Positions 53,396-62,067 of a DNA stretch of 64,000 nucleotides are shown here, one piece after another (the stretch's first letter is position 1; the number at the start of each line of letters is the position of its first letter). The translations under genes were made by a program, and so were the position numbers. Source of the stretch: HK1 sp965221725 (GTDB lineage: Bacteria; Pseudomonadota; Gammaproteobacteria; HK1); assembly GCA_965221725.1 (NCBI GenBank), contig OZ244909.1, positions 3,658,001-3,722,000 of the forward strand, given 5' to 3'. Under the pieces are notes generated by a model. The model saw nothing but the letters and a program-made list of their open reading frames with translations, was not told the origin of the DNA and made no database searches.

Positions 53396-54367
53396 ATGCA
53401 GTACCTCCCGACCGTGATCAGTTCTCTCTCCGGCCTCCACCGTGTCTCCATCCGTCAACTGCGCCTGGTCGCGGAGATCGCCGAGGGCGGCAGCATGGTG
53501 CGTGCGGCCGAGGCGGTCGGCCTGACCCAGCCGGCCGTGACCAGGGCGATGCGCGATCTCGAAGGAGATCTTGGAGTCGAGCTCTTCGAGCGCGGCAATC
53601 GCGGGGTGACTCCCACGATCTATGGCGATGCGCTTGTACGGCATGCGCATCGCGTGCTGGCGCAGCTCGCCCATGCCGCGGCGGAGATCGACGACCTTGC
53701 GCACGGTACCGGCGGACGCGTGGCCGTCGGTACGCTGCTGGCGGCGTCGGCCTGGCTGCTGCCGAAGGCGGTCGCGCGGCTCCGAGCCGAACGACCCCGC
53801 GTCATCGTCGATGTGGTCGAAGGGACTCACGACCGGCTTCAGCCGATGCTTCTTCGCGGCGACATCGACATGGTGGTGGGGCGCCTGAGCGAATTCCGCC
53901 ATCGCGCCGGTGTCCATCAGGAGCCCATTTACCGCGAGGAAGTCGTGATACTCGCCAGACCCTCGCACGGCCTTTCACGGCGCAGGGGGCCGAGCCTTGC
54001 CGACCTCCGGGAGGCCGACTGGATCCTTCCTCCTCCTGAGACGACATTGCGTCGCCAGCTCGAAAAGGCGTTCTTCGATGCGGGTCTCGATCCGCCCAAC
54101 TGTGCCGTGCAGTCAGTGTCGCTGCTCACCAACCGGCAACTGCTGCTCGACAGTAATCTGATCGGAGCCTGGCCCCGGGGCGTGGCTGCGGACGATCTGG
54201 CGCACGGACGTCTGATCGCACTGCCGGTGCGCCTGGACGACATCCTCTGGCCGGTCGGCGTGTCGATCCGCAAGCACACTCGACTCTCTCCGGCCGCAGA
54301 TGCATTGCTTTGCGCGTTGCGTGCGGTCGGCCGCGAGTCGGTCGGCAGTAGATATTCAAAAATATGA
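53396..54367 (+). CDS. LysR-family transcriptional regulator of the molybdenum hydroxylase/TRAP cluster
   Basis: 323 aa. Winged helix at residues about 17-75 (RLVAEIAEGGSMVRAAEAVGLTQPAVTRAMRDLEGDLGVELFERG), then a LysR effector domain. It precedes, on the same strand, the CoxL-like gene with an AT-rich 87-nt gap that contains a textbook T-N11-A dyad. The GbpR/PcaQ-like spacing in the effector domain suggests an aromatic or sugar acid ligand, but this is a guess. Confidence 0.87.
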   Translation: MQYLPTVISSLSGLHRVSIRQLRLVAEIAEGGSMVRAAEAVGLTQPAVTRAMRDLEGDLGVELFERGNRGVTPTIYGDALVRHAHRVLAQLAHAAAEIDDLAHGTGGRVAVGTLLAASAWLLPKAVARLRAERPRVIVDVVEGTHDRLQPMLLRGDIDMVVGRLSEFRHRAGVHQEPIYREEVVILARPSHGLSRRRGPSLADLREADWILPPPETTLRRQLEKAFFDAGLDPPNCAVQSVSLLTNRQLLLDSNLIGAWPRGVAADDLAHGRLIALPVRLDDILWPVGVSIRKHTRLSPAADALLCALRAVGRESVGSRYSKI

Positions 54368-54392
54368 TATCCAATTTCATTTTGTTCTATTG

Positions 54393-54405
54393 TTTGCATA
54401 GCAAA
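54393..54405 (+). promoter_or_regulatory. LysR-type T-N11-A dyad before the CoxL-like gene
   Basis: Perfect inverted repeat TTTGC-ATA-GCAAA (T-N11-A), inside a wider dyad ATTTTG (54379-54384) / CAAAAT (54402-54407). It lies 50 nt before the ATG at 54455, in an AT-rich patch unlike its surroundings. Confidence 0.5.
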
Positions 54406-54454
54406 ATCGCCGCATGATGCTGTCGGCACTTCAGCGGGATCATCGGGCGGTGCA

Positions 54455-56797
54455 ATGCCCGCAGTAGACGGCAATACGGCGGTGGCGTTCGGCGAGCGGC
54501 CGGTCTCCGATGTCGCCGCCGGCGGTTTCGGAGCGCCGGTTCTCCGGCGTGAAGATCCACGAATGCTGACCGGAAACGGTCGTTTCGTCGCCGACCTGGC
54601 CGGTGCCGACAGTCTCTCGATCGTCTTTGTTCGCAGCCCCATCGCCCGGGCTTCCATCAGGGCGCTGAGCGTGGACGGCGCGCGCGCGATGCCGGGGGTC
54701 GCCGGCATCTACACCGGTCGTGATGTGGACGGCTTGCCTCGGCCGCGCGTCAACGCGGTTCTGGGCGATTTCGAGGCGCCGGACATGCCGATCCTGGCGC
54801 AGAGAGAAGTCCGCGCCGTGGGTCAGCCGATCGTCGCCATCGTGGCCGAGACCGAGGCGGTGGCGCATGCGGCGGCGGATCGGGTGGAGATGGATTTCGA
54901 ACCGCTGGAGCCGATCTGCGACCCCGAGGCAGCGTTCGGGTCCGCCGCCATCTTTCCGGAAATGTCGAGCAATTCGGTCGCCGCCGCGCACTGGCGGAAC
55001 GGGGACCCGGACCGCGCGTTCGCCGACGCCGCGGTCACCGCCGAGGTGACGGTCCGGCATCCGCGGATCGTTCCCGCGCCCCTGGAATGCCGTGCGTCGT
55101 TCGCGCGGTGGGATGGGGAGGAGCAGTGTCTCACAGTCCGGATCGGGACCCAGACGCCGCATCGGGCCAGAGACGACATTGCCCGCGCTCTGGGGCTGGA
55201 GCCTGAGCGAGTGCGCACCGTCGCCCCTGACGTCGGCGGTGCATTCGGCATGAAGGCGTCGATCTACCCCGAGGATATCGCGGTCGCGTTCGCGGCCTGG
55301 AAGTTGCGGCGGCCGGTGCGCTGGATCGCCTCTCGGCAGGAAGACTTCACCGCCGCGTCGCACGGGCGCGGGGCAGTGGCCCGGGGCCGGATGGCCTTCG
55401 ATGCAGGCGGCCGGATTGTGGCCCTGAAAGCCGACCTGATCTTTCCCGTGGGCGCCTGGCTGACGTTCAGCGCGCTGGTTCCCGCCTGGAACGCCGCCCG
55501 GATCCTGCCGGGACCGTATGCCATCCGGAACATCGACGTGCATGTCCGGGCGGTAGTCACGAACACGGCGCCGGTCGGCATCTACCGGGGCGCCGGACGG
55601 CCCGAGGCGGCGATGCTTCTGGAGCGGCTTCTCGACGCCGGTGCGCGCACGCTGGGGCTCGACCCTGTGACGGTGCGTCAGCGTAACCTCGTCTCGGCCG
55701 AATTGCTTCCGTGCGCCCGGCCGAACGGCACGACGCTGGATTCCGGGGACTATCGGGCCCTGCTGGCGAGGACGCTGGTGCTGGCCGACTACGGTCGTCT
55801 TCGCGGCGACCAGCGTCGGCGCCGCGAACGCGGCGAGCTGGTGGGGCTCGGCTGGTGTCTGTACGTCGAACCCTGTGGTCAGGGATGGGAGAGCGCGTCG
55901 ATCACTCTGGAACCGACCGGTCGATTCACCGTCGCCACCGGCTCCAGCGCTCAGGGGCAGGGCCGGGAGACCGCCTTCGCGCAGATTGCTGCGCGGGAAC
56001 TCGCGGTCGCCCCCGACACCGTCAGGATCGTGCACGGGGACACCGAGTGCGTGCCGAAAGGGGTGGGCGCGCTGGCAAGCCGCAGCGTCGCAATCGGAGG
56101 GAGTGCCGTGCGGGAGGCGGCTCGGGCAATCATCGACAAGGCGCGCCCGCTCGGCGCCCGTCTCCTTGACGTTGCGCCGTCGTCGGTGGTCCCGGCCGGC
56201 GGTGGCCTTGCCGTCGAGGGAGGACCGAACCGGTTCGTTGCCTGGGAAGAGATCGCCGCAATCGCCCCGCAGGGACTCGACGCTCACGCAGTCTACACCG
56301 CCCACGGCGAAGCGTGGGGATGCGGCTGCTGTCTCGCGCAGGTGTCGGTCGACCGGTCGACCGGGACGATCGAGTTGGAGCGACTCCACTACGTCGACGA
56401 CGCGGGAACGGTGGTCAATCCGCTTCTCGTGGACGGCCAGCTAGCCGGCGGGATTGTCCAGGGGATCGGGGAAGCCCTGCTCGAACGTGTCGTCTACGAC
56501 CGGGAGGGGCAGATCCTGACCGGGTCGCTGATGGACTACGCGTTGCCGCGCGCCGATGATGTGCCGGCCCTGCGGCTGGAGCGCATGTGCACGCCGACAC
56601 CGTTCAACCCCCTTGGCGCCAAGGGGGTGGGAGAGGCCGGCGCCATCGGCGCACCGCCGGCCATCGTCAACGCGGCGCTGGATGCCCTGGCTCCTCTCGG
56701 GGTCCGACATATCGACATGCCGCTTGCGCCGGAGCGCGTGTGGCGGGCGATCCGCGCCGCCGAGCAACCCGGACCACCGAAAGAGTGCAAGCCATGA
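54455..56797 (+). CDS. Molybdenum hydroxylase large subunit (CoxL/XDH family, form II type)
   Basis: 780 aa. Molybdopterin-binding domains of the xanthine dehydrogenase/aldehyde oxidase superfamily. Active-site loop IYRGAGRPEA (Tyr377-Arg382) is the form II pattern, not the CSFR loop of CO dehydrogenase; the catalytic Glu is at about 727 in GVGEAG, and QGQGRETAFAQ and GTQTPHRARDD are cofactor-binding blocks. It should hydroxylate an aromatic or heterocyclic substrate using water. The usual 2Fe-2S and FAD subunits are not next to it. Ends in an ATGA overlap with the next gene. Maturation genes (XdhC, molybdopterin) lie 5 kb downstream. Confidence 0.93.
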   Translation: MPAVDGNTAVAFGERPVSDVAAGGFGAPVLRREDPRMLTGNGRFVADLAGADSLSIVFVRSPIARASIRALSVDGARAMPGVAGIYTGRDVDGLPRPRVNAVLGDFEAPDMPILAQREVRAVGQPIVAIVAETEAVAHAAADRVEMDFEPLEPICDPEAAFGSAAIFPEMSSNSVAAAHWRNGDPDRAFADAAVTAEVTVRHPRIVPAPLECRASFARWDGEEQCLTVRIGTQTPHRARDDIARALGLEPERVRTVAPDVGGAFGMKASIYPEDIAVAFAAWKLRRPVRWIASRQEDFTAASHGRGAVARGRMAFDAGGRIVALKADLIFPVGAWLTFSALVPAWNAARILPGPYAIRNIDVHVRAVVTNTAPVGIYRGAGRPEAAMLLERLLDAGARTLGLDPVTVRQRNLVSAELLPCARPNGTTLDSGDYRALLARTLVLADYGRLRGDQRRRRERGELVGLGWCLYVEPCGQGWESASITLEPTGRFTVATGSSAQGQGRETAFAQIAARELAVAPDTVRIVHGDTECVPKGVGALASRSVAIGGSAVREAARAIIDKARPLGARLLDVAPSSVVPAGGGLAVEGGPNRFVAWEEIAAIAPQGLDAHAVYTAHGEAWGCGCCLAQVSVDRSTGTIELERLHYVDDAGTVVNPLLVDGQLAGGIVQGIGEALLERVVYDREGQILTGSLMDYALPRADDVPALRLERMCTPTPFNPLGAKGVGEAGAIGAPPAIVNAALDALAPLGVRHIDMPLAPERVWRAIRAAEQPGPPKECKP

Positions 56798-57768
56798 ACT
56801 ACCGCCGCGACGAGGCTTGGGAGTACGCACTTGCCAACCTGCGTGGGATCTGGGCCGCGGCCCTGCAACCCTTCAGGTCGGATTTGTCGCTCGACGAGGA
56901 AGGTATGCGCTCGAACATCCGGCACTGGGTCGAGGACCTCGGCATCGACGGCGTGTTCATCGCCGGGAAGCAGGGCGAGTACTTCTCCATGACCCTCGAG
57001 GAACGCAAGCGCGTGTTCGGGATCGCGGCCGATGCGGTGCGCGGCACGGGCGCCGGCACCATCATGTCGTGCTCCGACCAGAATCTGGACAGGGTCGTCG
57101 ACCTCGCTTGTCACGCGCAGGCGGTAGGCGCCGACTTCATCGTGGTGCACGCCCCGGTCCTGCACTTCGTGACCGATCGTGACGACCTCCTTTTCGAGTA
57201 CTACCGGACAATCAGCGAGGCAGTGGAAATCGGCATCGCCATGTGGAGCCACCCCGACAGCGGCTACCTGATGAGCCCGCGTCTGTGCGCGCGGATTGCG
57301 GAGTTGCCCAACATCGTCGCCATCAAGTACAGCGTTCCCAGGGAGATGTACGTCGAGCTCACGCATCTCGCCGGGGATCGGCTCCTGGTCAGCACGGCCT
57401 CCGAAGACGAGTGGCTCGACAATATCCTCGAACTCGGGTGGCGGCTCTACCTCTGCTCCACACCGCCGTATCTGCTTCAGACGACTGCTGATCGGCGAAT
57501 GCGCGCATATACCGATCTTGCGTTCGCCGGCCGAGCGGAGGAGGCCAGGCGCGTGCGCGACAGTCTGGAGCCGGTGCGCCGGGCACTGAAGAACACCCGT
57601 CCCGGCGCCAAGCCACAGGCGCATCAGAAGTACTGGCAGGATCTGCTCGGCCAGGCCGGCGGGCGGGTGCGGCCGCCGTTGCTCGAACTGACGCAGGCGG
57701 AGAAGGCGGTGACGCGCAAGGCGTTCGAGCGTTGCGGGTTGGCAGCGCCGCTCGACGCCACCGATTGA
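56794..57768 (+). CDS. Dihydrodipicolinate synthase-superfamily lyase/aldolase
   Basis: 324 aa, ATGA overlap with the CoxL gene. TIM barrel of the DapA/NAL family: GKQGE (58-62) replaces GTTGE; Schiff-base Lys178 is in NIVAIKYS. The usual catalytic Tyr in YNVP seems to be Trp151 (AMWSHPDSGY). So it uses Schiff-base chemistry on an oxo-acid but is not a DapA. Likely an aldolase or hydratase in the aromatic pathway; relatives include the hydroxybenzylidenepyruvate aldolases. Substrate unknown. An extra C-terminal helical region (after residue 290) is longer than DapA. Confidence 0.82.
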   Translation: MNYRRDEAWEYALANLRGIWAAALQPFRSDLSLDEEGMRSNIRHWVEDLGIDGVFIAGKQGEYFSMTLEERKRVFGIAADAVRGTGAGTIMSCSDQNLDRVVDLACHAQAVGADFIVVHAPVLHFVTDRDDLLFEYYRTISEAVEIGIAMWSHPDSGYLMSPRLCARIAELPNIVAIKYSVPREMYVELTHLAGDRLLVSTASEDEWLDNILELGWRLYLCSTPPYLLQTTADRRMRAYTDLAFAGRAEEARRVRDSLEPVRRALKNTRPGAKPQAHQKYWQDLLGQAGGRVRPPLLELTQAEKAVTRKAFERCGLAAPLDATD

Positions 57769-57809
57769 GCGCGGCCGATGCGGCGTCGTGGAATTGGGAG
57801 GAAGTGCCG

Positions 57810-58370
57810 ATGAGTGGATACGCCAGGCATCCGAACCTCAGGCCGTTCGACTTCAAACGGTGGATCGATGCCCACCGTGAGCTGCTGAAGCCGCCGGTAG
57901 GCAACAAACTGGTCTTCGAAGAGGCCGGAATGGTTGTCATGGTGGTCGGCGGACCGAATCAGCGGGTCGACTTTCACGACGATCCGGTCGAGGAGTTCTT
58001 CTACCAACTCGAAGGCGACATGGTGCTCAAGGTCGCGGAGGAGGGGAGGATCTACGACATCCCCATCCGTGCGGGGGAGGTCTTCATGCTGCCGCCCCAT
58101 GTGCGCCATTCGCCGCAGCGTCCCATGTCCGGCTCCGTCGGGCTCGTGGTCGAGGCGCCGCGCGTGGGCGACATGCAGGACGGGTTCGAGTGGTTCTGCT
58201 TCGAGTGCGGCAGCTTGGTGCATCGTGTCGAGCTGCCGGTCACCAACATCGTCACCGACCTGCCACCGCTGTTCGACGCGTTCTACGCCGACGAGTCGGC
58301 GCGCACGTGTCCCGTATGCGGCGCGCTGCATCCCGGCCGCGAGCCGCCGCAGGGTTGGGCGGTGGTGTAG
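57810..58370 (+). CDS. 3-hydroxyanthranilate 3,4-dioxygenase
   Basis: 186 aa from ATG 57810, with GGGAGG before it. Cupin enzyme with Fe ligands His56, Glu62 and His100 and substrate residues Arg52, Arg104 and Glu115, each five positions after the known residues of the Cupriavidus enzyme (His51, Glu57, His95, Arg47, Arg99, Glu110). The C-terminal rubredoxin-like metal site is also kept (C130, C133, C167, C170). It opens 3-hydroxyanthranilate to 2-amino-3-carboxymuconate semialdehyde, which closes spontaneously to quinolinate. Strong call because all catalytic and binding residues are present. Confidence 0.9.
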   Translation: MSGYARHPNLRPFDFKRWIDAHRELLKPPVGNKLVFEEAGMVVMVVGGPNQRVDFHDDPVEEFFYQLEGDMVLKVAEEGRIYDIPIRAGEVFMLPPHVRHSPQRPMSGSVGLVVEAPRVGDMQDGFEWFCFECGSLVHRVELPVTNIVTDLPPLFDAFYADESARTCPVCGALHPGREPPQGWAVV

Positions 58371-58470
58371 ACCGACGGCGTTCCGCGGCACGGGGTCGAT
58401 GGCTGCCCGCAAAGGTGGAAGCCCCATGGCATGAGCGCCATTTCAATCAGATGACACAGGGGAAAGGTCC

Positions 58471-59451
58471 ATGAACAAGTCGAAACTGGTCCGCACGATT
58501 GTCGCGTCCATCGCCATCGCGGCAGCCGGAACGAGCATCGCCGAGGCGAGGGAGTTTCGCCTTGGTCTGATCACTCCGCCGCCGCATATCTGGACGAAGG
58601 CGGCGGAGGCTTTCGGTGAGGAACTCGCCGCAAAGACCGGTGGTGCGCACTCCCTGGCGGTGTTCCCTTCCCGTCAGCTCGGCAACGAGGCGCAGATGAT
58701 GCAACTCCTGCAGACCGGGGCGCTCGACATGGCGTTCCTGACCATTGCCGAGGTGTCGAACCGCGTGCCCGATTTCGGCGCTTTCTATGCGCCCTACATG
58801 GTCAAGGACATCGCTCAGGCCGGCGCACTGCTCAAGAGCGAGGTGGCGCTGAACCTGCTGGACCCGCTTCCGAAGAAAGCGGGCGTCGTCGGTATCGGCT
58901 ACGGCATGGCGGGTCTGCGCCAGATCGTGTCGCGCGATGCGGTCGCAAGCGCCGGAGATCTTGCCGGCAAGAAGCTGCGCATCACTCCGTTCGAGCCGAT
59001 CAAGGACTTCTACAACGCCCTGGGCGCCGCCCCGACGCCGATGCCGCTGCCGGCGGTCTACGATGCTCTCGCCAATGGCCAGGTCGACGCGATCGATATG
59101 GATCTGGAGCTGATCTGGAAGCTCAAGTACTACGAGCATGCCGAGACGATCCTGGTGTCGGACCACATGATGTTCCCGATGGTGGGTTTGGTGTCTGCAA
59201 AAGTCTGGTCTGATCTCGCGGAGGATGACCGCGCGACTGTCCGCAGGCTCATGAAGAAGCACCTCGACGGCGTGATTGACAGCTACCTCGATCTTGAGTC
59301 GAAGTTCCTGGCCGAGGTGGAGAAAACCGGAAAGACGGTCACGAGGGTCGGTCCGGAATTCTTCGGCGATGCCGCCGCGAAGTGGGAGGCGATATGGAGT
59401 GGCAAGGCGCCGGCACTCGCCGAGATGCGCGCTGCGGCGAAGAACCTGTAG
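58471..59451 (+). CDS. TRAP transporter substrate-binding protein (DctP family)
   Basis: 326 aa, signal peptide (IVASIAIAAAGTSIAEA). DctP fold with FPSRQLGNEAQMMQLLQTGALDMAF and the conserved carboxylate-binding Arg170 in LAGKKLRITPF. Periplasmic binding protein of a sodium-driven importer; the Arg implies an organic acid substrate, consistent with an aromatic or heteroaromatic acid. Followed by the two membrane subunits. Confidence 0.93.
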   Translation: MNKSKLVRTIVASIAIAAAGTSIAEAREFRLGLITPPPHIWTKAAEAFGEELAAKTGGAHSLAVFPSRQLGNEAQMMQLLQTGALDMAFLTIAEVSNRVPDFGAFYAPYMVKDIAQAGALLKSEVALNLLDPLPKKAGVVGIGYGMAGLRQIVSRDAVASAGDLAGKKLRITPFEPIKDFYNALGAAPTPMPLPAVYDALANGQVDAIDMDLELIWKLKYYEHAETILVSDHMMFPMVGLVSAKVWSDLAEDDRATVRRLMKKHLDGVIDSYLDLESKFLAEVEKTGKTVTRVGPEFFGDAAAKWEAIWSGKAPALAEMRAAAKNL

Positions 59452-59462
59452 CGACGGTGGTG

Positions 59463-59478
59463 TTCGAACCGGTTCGAA
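59463..59478. promoter_or_regulatory. 16-bp perfect palindrome after dctP
   Basis: TTCGAACCGGTTCGAA starts 11 nt past the DctP stop. Could be a regulator site or part of the intercistronic RNA structure. By-eye observation. Confidence 0.35.
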
Positions 59479-59501
59479 ACCGCTCCCTGCACGACCGCCG
59501 G

Positions 59502-59522
59502 AGCCGGCCCTGCGGGCCGGCT
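59502..59522 (+). terminator. Intercistronic hairpin between the TRAP binding-protein and small-permease genes
   Basis: AGCCGGCCC-TGC-GGGCCGGCT, a 9-bp GC stem without a U-run. Such stems commonly lower downstream expression or protect the upstream mRNA, giving an excess of binding protein over permease. It may act as an attenuator rather than a full terminator. Confidence 0.55.
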
Positions 59523-59585
59523 TCGCCTTGGTGATTGCGCCGTGCGATCCCGCCGTTTCTCCATCTCTTGCGCTAGAGTTCGCCC

Positions 59586-60128
59586 GTGCTGACGTGGCTC
59601 TCCGATCGACTGGCGCGCCTGGAGAAAGTGCTGCTGATCGCTCTGGTGGCGATCCTCGTCGGCCTGATCCTGTTCAACGTGGTGACCCGCGCTGCCGGTG
59701 TGGCGGTGTACTGGGTCGACGAACTCGCGATCTACACCATGATCTGGCTGGTTTTCATCGGAGCCAGCCACGCGGTGTCCTTGCGCCGACATGTCCAGGT
59801 CACTCTGGTGATCATGGCCCTTCCCGCGCGTGCGCGCCGGAATGTGGAGTGTGGAATCGATCTTCTGGTCTGGGCCTTCTGTCTGTTCTGCGTCTGGCTC
59901 GCCTGGATCTGGTACGACCCTCTTTCGCTGGCCGCCGCCGGCTTCGACAAGGACGTGTTCTCCTCCCGGACGTTCAACTACATCTACGACGAACCGACCC
60001 TGACCATCGGCATCAGGAAGTTCTGGGTCTGGCTGGTGATGCCCTGGTTCACACTCACCGCGAGCGTGCATTCAGGCGCGAATTTCGTCGGCGGGATGGG
60101 CCGGGGCGCGCCGGGCAGAATCGCGTGA
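59586..60128 (+). CDS. TRAP transporter small permease (DctQ family)
   Basis: 180 aa, GTG start. Four spans (VLLIALVAILVGLILFNVVTR; YTMIWLVFIGASHAVSL; IDLLVWAFCLFCVWLAWIWY; KFWVWLVMPWFTLTASV), the normal DctQ plan, with the family motif NVVTR-then-WVDELAIYTMIW. Overlaps the large permease (GTGA). Confidence 0.9.
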   Translation: MLTWLSDRLARLEKVLLIALVAILVGLILFNVVTRAAGVAVYWVDELAIYTMIWLVFIGASHAVSLRRHVQVTLVIMALPARARRNVECGIDLLVWAFCLFCVWLAWIWYDPLSLAAAGFDKDVFSSRTFNYIYDEPTLTIGIRKFWVWLVMPWFTLTASVHSGANFVGGMGRGAPGRIA

Positions 60129-61390
60129 CCGGCGGGTTCTTCATCGCCATGTTGCTGATTGGCGTTCCCATCAGCTTCGTGCTGACTATCTCGGCCGCGT
60201 TGTACGTATGGCTCTCGGGTAACCATACGCTCTACGGGTCGTACATGCAGCAACTCTTCAGCGGCATCGAATCCTACGGTCTTCTGGCCATTCCGCTGTT
60301 CATGCTGACCGGGGAGCTGATGAACGCGGGGGGGCTCACCCGAAGGCTGGTCGCGATGGCGCGCGTGTTCGTCGGTGGCTTCCGCGGTGGGCTCGCCTAC
60401 ATCAACCTCGTGGCCAACATGCTCATGGCATCCATCATGGGCTCGGCCGTGGCCCAGATCGCGGTGATGTCCCGGGTCATGGTGCCCGAGATGGAGAAGG
60501 AGGGGTACGACCGCGCCTTCGCCGCCGCGCTGACGGCCGCCGGTGGGTTGCTTTCGCCGATCATCCCTCCGTCGATGCTGTTTGTGATTTTCGGCGTGCT
60601 GGCCCAGATTGCCATCGGCGACCTGTTCATTGCAGGAATCATCCCGGGGCTGCTTCTTGCGGGTGCCTTCTGCCTGTGCATCGCCGTCCTCGGCGTGTTC
60701 GTCGACTTTCCGGCTACGCCCCGCTCGCGCCGGGAAGATGATGTCCGCGCGATCCTGCAAGGTCTGCCGGCGGGATCCATACCGCTCGTCATTATCGGCG
60801 GTATCGTCTCCGGGCTCGCCACGCCAACGGAGTCGGCTGCGCTTGCGGTAGTGGCGGCCTTTCTGATCGGTCGTTTCCTGTACGGCGACCTCGAGTTTGG
60901 CGCCCTGCCGGCCGTGCTCTACGAAACCGCCGTCAACTCGACGGTCGTCACCTTCCTGATCGCGGCGGCGAACGTGTTCGGCTGGGTGCTCATCTACGAG
61001 CAGGTGCCTCAGATCGTGGCCGCCTGGACCGCTGGTCTGACCGACAATCCGTTCGTCTTCATGCTGCTGGTCAATCTGCTGCTGCTGTTTGTGGGAATGG
61101 TGATCGACGGCATCGCGGCGCTGATCATCGTGGTCCCGATCCTCATGCCGATCGCGACCACGGTGTTCGGGATCAATCCTTATCACTTCGGGGTGGTGGT
61201 CTGCATCAACCTGGTACTGGGCCTGCTGACCCCTCCGGTCGGGGCCGGTCTCTACGTGGCGGCGAGCATGGCGGATACGCAGCCGGGCGCGATCTTCCGT
61301 GCCCTGCTCCCGTTCCTGCTGTCCACCATCGCGGTACTCGTCCTGCTGAGCTGGCAGCCCGCTCTGGTCACCACGCTGATCTCCGGCTGA
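60125..61390 (+). CDS. TRAP transporter large permease (DctM family)
   Basis: 421 aa, GTG start in the DctQ stop. About 12 spans; DctM motifs SIMGSAVAQIAVMSRVMVPEM, SPIIPPSMLFVIFGVLAQI and GLLTPPVGAGLYVAAS. Forms the translocation path. The 329 nt after it to the XdhC gene contain no gene I can support. Confidence 0.92.
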   Translation: MTGGFFIAMLLIGVPISFVLTISAALYVWLSGNHTLYGSYMQQLFSGIESYGLLAIPLFMLTGELMNAGGLTRRLVAMARVFVGGFRGGLAYINLVANMLMASIMGSAVAQIAVMSRVMVPEMEKEGYDRAFAAALTAAGGLLSPIIPPSMLFVIFGVLAQIAIGDLFIAGIIPGLLLAGAFCLCIAVLGVFVDFPATPRSRREDDVRAILQGLPAGSIPLVIIGGIVSGLATPTESAALAVVAAFLIGRFLYGDLEFGALPAVLYETAVNSTVVTFLIAAANVFGWVLIYEQVPQIVAAWTAGLTDNPFVFMLLVNLLLLFVGMVIDGIAALIIVVPILMPIATTVFGINPYHFGVVVCINLVLGLLTPPVGAGLYVAASMADTQPGAIFRALLPFLLSTIAVLVLLSWQPALVTTLISG

Positions 61391-61719
61391 GCCCCGACGA
61401 GCCCGGCTGTCGACCGACCTCGGCGCCTGCCCGATGCAGCGTGCGCAGCGATACCTGCCGATGGCCCGAGAGACCGTCACGCGATGCAACTTCGCAGGAC
61501 TTCCGAATCCGGAGCGTCCCTGCGGGGTGATTTCGAGGGCATGTTCCGGCCCGATGGGCATTGCTGGCGCTGGCGTCCGCATGCTCCCGGTTCGTTTGGC
61601 CGGGCGCGCTCCTGCGTTACCATGGGCCGGAAACCGAAGGCGTGCGACGTGCTCGATCCGGATGGCTCCGGTTCGCTCGTGGACGGCTGGATCGGCGGTG
61701 CGGTGCACCGGAGACAACG

Positions 61720-62067
61720 ATGGACGATCCCGAACGTGGGGTGAACGCGCCGGACCCCGACCCGCTGGCGACGGCGGCGCGCTGGCGCGGCGAGGGCAGG
61801 GCCGTCGCTGTCGCCACCGTCATCGCTACCTGGGGGTCGTCCCCGCGGCCGGTCGGGAGTCAGCTCGTGCTCGACGAGAAGGGGCGTTTTGCCGGCTCGG
61901 TGTCGGGCGGGTGCATCGAGGGGGCGGTGATCGCGCAGGGTATCGAGGCCATCCGCGATCGCAAGCCCCGCGTGCTCGACTTCGGCGTCAGCAACGAGCA
62001 GGCGTGGGAAGTCGGCCTGACCTGCGGAGGCAAGGTGCAGGTGTATGTCGAGCCGGTCGAGGACTGA
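61720..62067 (+). CDS. XdhC/CoxI family protein, N-terminal-domain only
   Basis: 115 aa from ATG 61720, GGAGA before it. Contains the XdhC_CoxI domain (VATVIATWGSSPRPVGSQLV, SVSGGCIEGAV, CGGKVQVYVE with conserved Cys residues). XdhC-type proteins insert the sulfurated molybdenum cofactor into molybdenum hydroxylases. Only the N-domain is encoded here; the C-domain follows as a separate gene overlapping by 23 nt. Confidence 0.9.
   Translation: MDDPERGVNAPDPDPLATAARWRGEGRAVAVATVIATWGSSPRPVGSQLVLDEKGRFAGSVSGGCIEGAVIAQGIEAIRDRKPRVLDFGVSNEQAWEVGLTCGGKVQVYVEPVED

Noticed and set aside
54455..56797. Carbon monoxide dehydrogenase large subunit
   Set aside because: The active-site loop is YRGAGR (form II), not the CSFR type of true CO dehydrogenase, and the small/medium subunits are absent.
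61391..61719. A small gene between the TRAP permease and XdhC genes
   Set aside because: Several short frames exist but none has a ribosome site or recognisable sequence.
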